From: JBEKSX01 sp049516635
Lineage (GTDB): Bacteria > Bacteroidota > Ignavibacteria > Tepidaquicellales > OLB5
Direction of reading: 5' to 3'
Length of the DNA stretch: 38,733 nt
Assembly (NCBI GenBank): GCA_049516635.1
Contig: JBEKSX010000014.1
Coordinates: 1 to 38,733 of the forward strand
Shown here: positions 23,599 through 29,716 of the stretch, piece by piece
How the letters are laid out: each line of letters opens with the position of its first letter
Position numbering within the stretch: the first letter of the stretch is position 1
Position numbers and translations under genes: made by a program
The notes under the pieces: generated by a model
The model's input: the letters and a program-made list of their open reading frames with translations, nothing else
What the model was told of the DNA's origin: nothing
The model's database searches: none

Positions 23599-25365
23599 AT
23601 GTATAAAATGTTAAAAAAAATTCAAAGAGAATCAAAAATTAAATTATTCATAGCATCCTTAATACTGGTTAGTATTAATATTGCATTTGGTCAGATTAAT
23701 ATCCCGCTTGTTGAAAATGCTGATCATATTCCTGTAACGTTACAGCAGGTTAAATTTGATGCTAACAATATTTCTACATGGATAATTAATACAGGTATAT
23801 TCAATCAGGATCTGTCTCAAGTCAACTTTCCCGGTTTCGAATGGCCTAAAGGTACGGGCAAGTATGCAATATTTACTTCGGGATTATGTATTGGTGCTTA
23901 CGTAAATAACGAGCTCAGGGAAGCTATGGCTTCGTATAAGGGAGAGTATGCTCCGGGTTATGTCATGGATTCTGCAGGTCACACTCTTGTTAAGACCGAT
24001 TTCCGCTTTAAGATTTACAAGGTTAAACATGGTGATAGCTATATTACTAATCCCGATTGGCTTAATTGGGGACTGATGGTTCCATTCGGTGCACCGTATA
24101 TAGATGTTAATCATAATGGTACCTACGAACCTATGGTAGATACCCCGGGAATCAAAGGTGCAGTTCAAACACTATTCTGCTGTTTAACGGACGGTTTCCC
24201 GGATGAACATAAAATAGGAGAAGGATTTGGCGGAGGAACATTACCTTTATATGCAGAACTTCATCTTACAGCCTGGGCATACACCTCAGGATGTTTGAAC
24301 GATGTTCAGTTCTTTAAATGGGTTGTGATAAACCGCAGTCACAGCCAATGGAATAAAACATATTTTGCAATTTTTAGCGATTGTGATCTTGGGATGCCGA
24401 ATGATGACTATAACGGATGTGACACAACATTGCAGATTGGCTATACGTATAATGGTGAGGATATGGACGGAACGGGAAATGGGGTTTCGTATGGTTTGCA
24501 TCCTCCTGCAGTGGGAATGATATTATTGAATAGCCCTGTCAACAGATCTGTGAATCCCCCGAAAAAATTAAATATGTCTTCTTTTGTTTATGTGACGGGG
24601 ACAAGTACTGCCGGACCGCAATGTGAGAAAGACGCAAACGGTGAGCCACTTCCAGCTTATAACTTTATGAAAGGTATTAAAAAAGACGAAACTCCGTGGG
24701 TTATTCCGCCGGGAGGGAGCTCGCAATATATCACGAAATATTGCTACTCGGGTAACCCTGAAACAGGACAGGGCTGGAATGAGGGAATACCGGGTAATCC
24801 GTCGGGTTCTGTACAAAATTGCGGCGGACCGGGTGTGGTAAGTGGAACCATAGTAGCGGTAAACTACTTTGGTGACAGGAGGTTTATTCTCGGTTCAGGT
24901 GCTGATAACTTCACTGTTAATCCGGGTGACACGCAAACAATCGTTATGGCTCAGCTTATTGCCCGCGGAACCGATAACCTGAACTCAGTTACAAAGCTTA
25001 AACTGCTAGCCCAATGCGTTTGGGATTTCTATAACCAGTATATCGGGATAAAGCCGATATCATCTTCAGTTCCAAGATCATTTGAGCTGTATCAAAATTA
25101 CCCCAATCCCTTTAATCCGTCAACAAAGATCAAGTTTGAAATTAGACCTCCCCTTTCTCCCCTCCTTGCCAAGGAGGGGACGGGGGTGGTCCTGAAGATC
25201 TACGATATCCTCGGTCGTGAAGTCACAACTCTAATAAATGAACAACTCAAACCCGGCGCATATGAAGTTGAGTTCGACGGGACAAATTACCCCAGCGGGG
25301 TATATTTTTACAAACTAACAGCAGGTGAATTTACTGAAACAAAAAGGATGGTGTTGATAAAATAG
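23599..25365 (+). CDS. T9SS cargo protein of unknown function, paralog 1
   Basis: A 588-residue secreted protein. After a basic N-terminus the signal ends 'LVSINIAFGQ' (about residue 32). The body (33-495) has no named domain that I recognise. It contains 'DVNHNGTYEPMVDTPGIKGA', a D-x-N-x-N-G Ca-loop-like stretch, 'DCDLGMPNDDYNGCDTTLQI' followed by 'GYTYNGEDMDGTGNGVSYGL' and 'PPAVGM', and 'NPGDTQTIVMAQLIARG'. These blocks recur in secreted proteins of Ignavibacteria-like genomes as I remember them, without known function. The sorting domain (about 502-588) carries a version C palindromic module. The gene is a tandem duplicate of 25459-27207, with a shared leader AAAGCAGGATCAAC before both ATGs. 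Confidence 0.8.
   Translation: MYKMLKKIQRESKIKLFIASLILVSINIAFGQINIPLVENADHIPVTLQQVKFDANNISTWIINTGIFNQDLSQVNFPGFEWPKGTGKYAIFTSGLCIGAYVNNELREAMASYKGEYAPGYVMDSAGHTLVKTDFRFKIYKVKHGDSYITNPDWLNWGLMVPFGAPYIDVNHNGTYEPMVDTPGIKGAVQTLFCCLTDGFPDEHKIGEGFGGGTLPLYAELHLTAWAYTSGCLNDVQFFKWVVINRSHSQWNKTYFAIFSDCDLGMPNDDYNGCDTTLQIGYTYNGEDMDGTGNGVSYGLHPPAVGMILLNSPVNRSVNPPKKLNMSSFVYVTGTSTAGPQCEKDANGEPLPAYNFMKGIKKDETPWVIPPGGSSQYITKYCYSGNPETGQGWNEGIPGNPSGSVQNCGGPGVVSGTIVAVNYFGDRRFILGSGADNFTVNPGDTQTIVMAQLIARGTDNLNSVTKLKLLAQCVWDFYNQYIGIKPISSSVPRSFELYQNYPNPFNPSTKIKFEIRPPLSPLLAKEGTGVVLKIYDILGREVTTLINEQLKPGAYEVEFDGTNYPSGVYFYKLTAGEFTETKRMVLIK
25159..25190. repeat. In-frame GC-rich palindromic module, version C
   Basis: CCCCTCCTT (25159-25167), loop GCC, AAGGAGGGG (25171-25179), then ACGGGGGTGGT (25180-25190). 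The 9-bp stem differs in sequence from versions A and B but sits at the same place in the sorting domain, and the tail is again G-rich and ends GGT. It is read as SPLLAKEGTGVV. Confidence 0.8.
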
Positions 25366-25417
25366 CGAAGCTATTTTGGCCTGCCCGATGTAGGCGGGAA
25401 ACCCGGCTTAGTCGGGC
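25359..25417 (+). terminator. Double hairpin with embedded stop codon, expanded copy
   Basis: The first hairpin is identical to that after the previous gene: AAAATAGC (25359-25366), GAA, GCTATTTT (25370-25377), enclosing the TAG stop at 25363-25365. The second has outer arms GCCCGA (25383-25388) and TCGGGC (25412-25417) and equals the upstream copy plus 15 inserted bases (TGTAGGCGGGAAACC). Confidence 0.6.
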
Positions 25418-25458
25418 ATATTAAATGAATAAAATTTTTTTAAGAAAGCAGGATCAAC

Positions 25459-27207
25459 ATGTATAAAATTTTAAAAAAAGTTCAAAGAGAATCTAAAATA
25501 AAATTATTCATAGCATCTATGATACTGGTTAGTATTAATATTGCATTTGGTCAGGATAATACGGTATCAGGTCAAAATCAGAATTATACACCGGTTGTTA
25601 TTCAGCAGGTTCTATTGGACGCGAATAATATATCATCCTATATTATTAATACGGGTATATTTAATCAGAATGTACTTTCTGTTAACTGGCCCGGTTTCGA
25701 ATGGCCTAAAGGAACGGGTAAGTATGCAATATTTACTTCGGGATTATGTATTGGCGCTTATGTAAATAACGAGCTCAGGGAAGCTATGGCTTCGTATAAA
25801 GGTGAGTATGCTCCGGGTTATATCGTAGATTCATCCGGTTACACTCTTGTTAAAACGGATTCACACTTCAAAATTTACAAGGTGAAACGTGGTGACAGCT
25901 ATATTACAAATCCCGATTGGCTTAACTGGGGTCTGATGGTTCCTTATGGTGCTCCCTTCGTAGATGTTAATCACAATGGTATTTATGAATATTTCGCAGA
26001 TACTCCGGGGGTAAGTGGTGCAGTTCAGACTTTATTTGTCTGCCTCACAGATGGTTTCACTAATGAACACAAAATAGGAGAAGGGTTTGGCGGAGGGACA
26101 TTACCGCTCTATGCTGAAGTACATATGACAGCATGGGCATACACTTCAGGGTGTCTGAATGATGTGCAATTTTTGAAATGGGTTGTGATAAACCGGAGTT
26201 ACAGTCAATGGAATAAAACATACTTTGCCATTTTTAGCGATTGCGACCTTGGTTATCCCAGTGATGATTATAACGGTTGTGATACGGCATTACAGCTTTG
26301 CTATACTTATAATGGAGAGAATATGGACGGCACCGGCAATGGAGTATCTTACGGTTTGGATCCGCCTGCTGTGGGGATGTGTTTGCTTGAGAGTCCTATC
26401 AACAAAGGAATTAATCCATCCAGAAGAATTGGTTTGAGTTCCTTTAATTATATAACCTGCACAAGTTGTCCCAGTCCGGAATGCGAAAGAGATCCGAATG
26501 GTGAACCTATCGGGGCATATAATTTTATGAGCGGAGTGAAAAAAGATAGAACACCATGGGTTTTCCCTCCGGGGGGCAGTGCAAACTACGTAACTAAATT
26601 TTGTTATTCAGGAGACCCGGAAGCAGGTCAAGGCTGGACTGAGAACTCCGGTTCCGTATGGAACTGCGGTGGTCCGGGGTTTTATTCGGGAACGATTGTT
26701 CCGGTAAACCCCTTCGGGGACAGGAGGTTTATTCTAGGTTCAGGAGCGGATAATTTAACCGTTAATCCGGGTGACACGCAAACAATTGTTATGGCTCAGC
26801 TTATTGCCCGCGGAACCGATTACCTGAACTCGGTTACAAAACTTAAACTCCTTTCCGGGTGCGTTCGTGATTTCTATAACCAGTATATCGGGATTAAACC
26901 TATATCATCTTCAGTTCCAGGATCATTTGAGCTGTATCAGAATTACCCGAACCCGTTCAATCCGTCAACAAAAATAAAGTTTCTAATCCCCGATTTCCCC
27001 CTTCTGAAGGGGGTCAGGGGGATGGGTGTTCGGTTAGTCATCTACGATATCCTCGGCTGCGAAGTTACAACTCTCGTGAACGAACAACTCAAACCCGGCA
27101 CGTATGAAGTTACGTGGGATGCCTCGGACTATCCGAGCGGGGTATATTTTTATAAGCTTACTACGGATAACTTTAACCAAACTAAAAGGATGGTTCTGAT
27201 AAAGTGA
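25459..27207 (+). CDS. T9SS cargo protein of unknown function, paralog 2
   Basis: A 582-residue secreted protein, closely similar to its upstream neighbour across the signal peptide and body: 'GFEWPKGTGKYAIFTSGLCI', 'AYVNNELREAMASYKGEYAP', 'SYITNPDWLNWGLMVP' and 'DRRFILGSGADN' are the same or nearly so. Differences cluster around residues 36-60 and 370-400. The sorting domain is mosaic: up to NYPNPFNPSTKIKF it matches paralog 1, but from the palindrome on (version B, 26997-27030) it matches the 21269-23524 gene ('GMGVRLVIYDILG', 'TLVNEQLKPGTYEVTWDAS'). The TGA stop overlaps the GTG start of the next gene in GTGA, so the two are probably translated together. The function is unknown. Confidence 0.8.
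   Translation: MYKILKKVQRESKIKLFIASMILVSINIAFGQDNTVSGQNQNYTPVVIQQVLLDANNISSYIINTGIFNQNVLSVNWPGFEWPKGTGKYAIFTSGLCIGAYVNNELREAMASYKGEYAPGYIVDSSGYTLVKTDSHFKIYKVKRGDSYITNPDWLNWGLMVPYGAPFVDVNHNGIYEYFADTPGVSGAVQTLFVCLTDGFTNEHKIGEGFGGGTLPLYAEVHMTAWAYTSGCLNDVQFLKWVVINRSYSQWNKTYFAIFSDCDLGYPSDDYNGCDTALQLCYTYNGENMDGTGNGVSYGLDPPAVGMCLLESPINKGINPSRRIGLSSFNYITCTSCPSPECERDPNGEPIGAYNFMSGVKKDRTPWVFPPGGSANYVTKFCYSGDPEAGQGWTENSGSVWNCGGPGFYSGTIVPVNPFGDRRFILGSGADNLTVNPGDTQTIVMAQLIARGTDYLNSVTKLKLLSGCVRDFYNQYIGIKPISSSVPGSFELYQNYPNPFNPSTKIKFLIPDFPLLKGVRGMGVRLVIYDILGCEVTTLVNEQLKPGTYEVTWDASDYPSGVYFYKLTTDNFNQTKRMVLIK
26997..27030. repeat. In-frame GC-rich palindromic module, version B (second copy)
   Basis: CCCCCTT (26997-27003), loop CTG, AAGGGGG (27007-27013), tail TCAGGGGGATGGGTGTT (27014-27030). 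It differs from the copy at 23314-23347 only in one tail base, while the upstream flank belongs to the paralog-1 type. Confidence 0.8.
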
Positions 27208-28703
27208 AAAAGATATTATTCTTGCTTTTTCAGCTTACAATATTTACAGCAAGCTCATTTTCGCAGGTAAATCAGGAGTGGGCTCAAAGATATAACGGAC
27301 CGGGAAATTATGATGATGAAGTAAGATCCATCGCGGTCGACGGTTCAGGGAATGTTTACATTACGGGATGGAGTTGGGGAAGCGATACAGGTGATGACTA
27401 TGCAACGATAAAATATAGTTCAAACGGTTTACAGGATTGGGTTCGGAGATATAACGGACCCGAGAATGCCGATGATGGAGCAAATTCAATCGCTGTTGAT
27501 GGTTCTGGAAATGTATATGTCACCGGTCAAAGTGGAGGAAATACAACGAATTGGTACTATGCTACGATTAAGTACAATTCAAGTGGAGTCCAGCAGTGGG
27601 TTCAAAGATATAACGGACCGGGGAATGGTAATAATATAGCAACTTCAATAGCGATTGATGGGTCAGGAAATGTATATGTTACTGGATGGAGTAAGGGAAT
27701 CGGAACGGGATATGATTATGCAACTATAAAGTATAGTGCTAACGGAGTTCAACTGTGGGTTCAACGGTATAGCGGACCAGGAAATAATGATGATTATGCA
27801 TACTCCATCGCCGTTGACGGCTCAGGAAATGTGTATATTACAGGATACAGTTGGGGAGGTGGAACATATGATGATTATGCAACAATAAAATACAATACAA
27901 ATGGAGTCCAGCAGTGGGTTCAAAGATATAATGGACCGGGAAATGGTTATGATGAAGCAACTTCTATAGTAGTTGACAGCTCAGGAAATGTATATGTTAC
28001 TGGATGGAGCAGAGGAAATGGACCGGGTTATGATTTTGCAACGATAAAATATTCCGCCTCAGGTGTACAGCAGTGGGTACAAAGATATATCGGACCAGGA
28101 AATGGTTTAAATGATGAAGCAAATTCCATAGCAGTTGATTATTCATGTAATGTGTATGTTACAGGTACGAGTTATGGAATCGGAACAGATTATGACTATA
28201 CAACAATAAAATACAATGCTAACGGTGTTCAGCAGTGGGTTCAAAGATATAACGGATCCGGAAATGGTATGGATGAAGCAAGATCTATAGTAACTGACGC
28301 TTCAGGTAATGTATATGTAACAGGATACAGTATTGGGTTCGGAACAGGATATGATTATGCAACAATTAAATATTCACAGAATATAGGCATAAAGCCAACC
28401 AGTACCAATATTCCTGATAAGTTCGCATTACAACAGAATTATCCGAACCCCTTCAACCCGACAACAAAGATAAAGTTTGAAATACCACCGTCCCCCCTTA
28501 GCGAAAGGGGGGTAGGGGGGTTTATAACGTTAACCATCTACGATATCCTCGGCCGGGAAATTACTACTCTCATAAATGAACAACTTAAACCGGGCACGTA
28601 CGAAGTGGAATTTGATGGATCCAATTATCCGAGCGGAGTGTATTTCTATAAACTGACATCTGATTCTTTTAACGAAACTAAAAAAATGTTGATGATAAAG
28701 TAA
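27204..28703 (+). CDS. T9SS cargo protein, seven-bladed SBBP beta-propeller
   Basis: A 499-residue secreted protein. The signal peptide is MKKILFLLFQLTIFTASSFSQ. Residues about 25-393 are exactly seven units of about 53 residues of the form QWVQRYNGPGN..DEA-x-SIAVDGSGNVYVTG..G-x-G-x-x-YDYATIKY, the SBBP (seven-bladed beta-propeller) repeat. Seven units make one complete closed propeller. The sorting domain follows (about 407-499), with NYPNPFNPTTKIKFEI, a version A palindromic module at 28492-28522 (PSPLSERGVGGF) and 'KMLMIK'. The start is GTG 27204, overlapping the previous stop. The stop codon lies in the arm of a perfect palindrome. Binding partner and role are unknown. Confidence 0.87.
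   Translation: MKKILFLLFQLTIFTASSFSQVNQEWAQRYNGPGNYDDEVRSIAVDGSGNVYITGWSWGSDTGDDYATIKYSSNGLQDWVRRYNGPENADDGANSIAVDGSGNVYVTGQSGGNTTNWYYATIKYNSSGVQQWVQRYNGPGNGNNIATSIAIDGSGNVYVTGWSKGIGTGYDYATIKYSANGVQLWVQRYSGPGNNDDYAYSIAVDGSGNVYITGYSWGGGTYDDYATIKYNTNGVQQWVQRYNGPGNGYDEATSIVVDSSGNVYVTGWSRGNGPGYDFATIKYSASGVQQWVQRYIGPGNGLNDEANSIAVDYSCNVYVTGTSYGIGTDYDYTTIKYNANGVQQWVQRYNGSGNGMDEARSIVTDASGNVYVTGYSIGFGTGYDYATIKYSQNIGIKPTSTNIPDKFALQQNYPNPFNPTTKIKFEIPPSPLSERGVGGFITLTIYDILGREITTLINEQLKPGTYEVEFDGSNYPSGVYFYKLTSDSFNETKKMLMIK
27276..28382 (+). repeat. Tandem array of seven units of about 159 bp in the propeller gene
   Basis: Seven in-frame direct repeats of 53 codons (one unit, the sixth, has an extra codon). 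Conserved blocks are the codes for QWVQRYNGPGN, DGSGNVYVTG and YDYATIKY. Units 3, 5 and 7 look closest to each other. The number matches one closed propeller. Differences between units show that the array is not a very recent expansion. Confidence 0.85.
28492..28522. repeat. In-frame GC-rich palindromic module, version A (second copy)
   Basis: CCCCCCTT (28492-28499), AGCGA, AAGGGGGG (28505-28512), TAGGGGGGTT (28513-28522). It is identical base for base to 20672-20702, 7.8 kb away, and is again within the sorting-domain code. Confidence 0.8.
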
Positions 28704-28739
28704 CTTGTTACTTTATCAGAAATCCCGCGATAAAGCGGG
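28694..28739 (+). terminator. Stop-codon palindrome plus second hairpin after the propeller gene
   Basis: GATAAAGTAA (28694-28703) pairs perfectly with TTACTTTATC (28708-28717) around loop CTTG; the last three bases of the left arm are the TAA stop. A second hairpin CCCGC (28724-28728), loop GATAAA, GCGGG (28735-28739) follows. The order matches the double hairpins after 23524 and 25365, although the sequences differ. Confidence 0.55.
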
Positions 28740-28775
28740 GGTGCTTATAAAATAGAATTTGTAAATTTTCCTAAT

Positions 28776-28812
28776 AAGCTAACTTCTGAGTCTTCGGCAG
28801 TTAGCTTTTTTT
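28776..28812 (+). terminator. Rho-independent terminator of the cargo-gene cluster
   Basis: AAGCTAACT (28776-28784), 14-base loop, AGTTAGCTT (28799-28807), then T-run to 28812. It ends the transcript containing the 25459 and 27204 genes. Confidence 0.85.
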
Positions 28813-28894
28813 AAAGAGTCAGTAAGTACTGGAACTATTTTACGGGAAATTCAATTCTAAATATTAAATAAATATATATTTAAAGGAAATCACT

Positions 28895-29524
28895 ATGAGA
28901 AAATTATCCAAAATTTCAACATTTTTATCGATTATTCTGCTTTGCTCTAATTTATACAGTAATACTCACGTGATCACTGCAAGCGGTATGTCATTCACAC
29001 CGAGTGTTCAGGGGGCTACTGTAGGAGATACGATCAAGTGGCAATGGATCGATGGTACGCATAATACAATTTCTACGGCGGTTCCAAGCGGAGCAGCATC
29101 ATGGAATGCTCCTCTGGATGCTTCACATCCCACTTTCACTTACGTTCTAACAGTTGCCGGTGCTTATGCTTATGAATGTTCATTTCACGTAGCTTTCGGG
29201 ATGATAGGTACCCTAAATGTAAACCCTATAGGTATCATCAACCAGAACAGTGAAGTCCCGGGAGAATATCAACTATACCAGAATTATCCCAATCCATTCA
29301 ATCCTTCGACTCAAATTAAGTTCGACCTGCCCAATACAGGATTTGTTAAAATGACCATATATGATATTATTGGAAACGAATTAGTTACGCTGGTCAATCA
29401 GCAATTAAAGGCAGGAAAATATTCTGTGAACTGGGATGCTGCAAACTACCCAACCGGAGTATATATGTACAAAATTACATCGGGTAATTTTACGGCAACT
29501 AAAAAGATGATGCTTGTGAAGTAA
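28895..29524 (+). CDS. T9SS-exported cupredoxin (plastocyanin-like blue-copper protein)
   Basis: A 209-residue secreted protein. The signal peptide is about residues 1-22 (ends NLYS). Residues about 24-112 form a cupredoxin: 'MSFTPSVQGATVGDTIKWQW' with the first ligand H56 in 'GTHNTIS', then 'YECSFHVAFGM', giving C95-x2-H98-x4-M103, the type 1 copper set of plastocyanins. It should carry electrons or bind copper at the cell surface. The C-terminal half (about 122-209) is a type A sorting domain with NYPNPFNPSTQIKFDL, without a palindromic module. AAAGGAAA precedes the ATG; terminators flank the gene on both sides, so it is probably transcribed alone. Confidence 0.87.
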   Translation: MRKLSKISTFLSIILLCSNLYSNTHVITASGMSFTPSVQGATVGDTIKWQWIDGTHNTISTAVPSGAASWNAPLDASHPTFTYVLTVAGAYAYECSFHVAFGMIGTLNVNPIGIINQNSEVPGEYQLYQNYPNPFNPSTQIKFDLPNTGFVKMTIYDIIGNELVTLVNQQLKAGKYSVNWDAANYPTGVYMYKITSGNFTATKKMMLVK

Positions 29525-29587
29525 TGTAATTATCTCAGAAACTCAATCTGAATGGGTTAACGAACAACCAATTCTGTGCCAAATTTG

Positions 29588-29615
29588 AAAAGCCATCAAA
29601 AATTGATGGCTTTTT
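29588..29615 (+). terminator. Rho-independent terminator after the cupredoxin gene
   Basis: AAAAGCCATCAA, loop, TTGATGGCTTTTT: AGCCATCAA (29591-29599) pairs with TTGATGGCT (29603-29611) and continues into a T-run. It would lie inside the next reading frame if that started at GTG 29576, which argues for the later start used here. Confidence 0.88.
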
Positions 29616-29716
29616 CCATTTTTATTCGTTTTTTCAGCAATAATTGTTTTGAATCTCTAAGTTTATATTGGTATATTTATCAGAATTTTGGCTGGATACC
29701 AATATTTACCCAATTC

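Noticed and set aside
27276..28382. Regularly spaced repeats as a possible CRISPR array
   Set aside because: The repeats are in-frame protein repeats of about 159 bp without unique spacers; no cas genes are present.
29576..29716. Upstream extension of the DppC-like permease to GTG 29576, giving 47 more residues
   Set aside because: The extension reads through a clear terminator (29588-29615) and is full of aromatic residues from T-rich DNA; ATG 29717 fits the family start.
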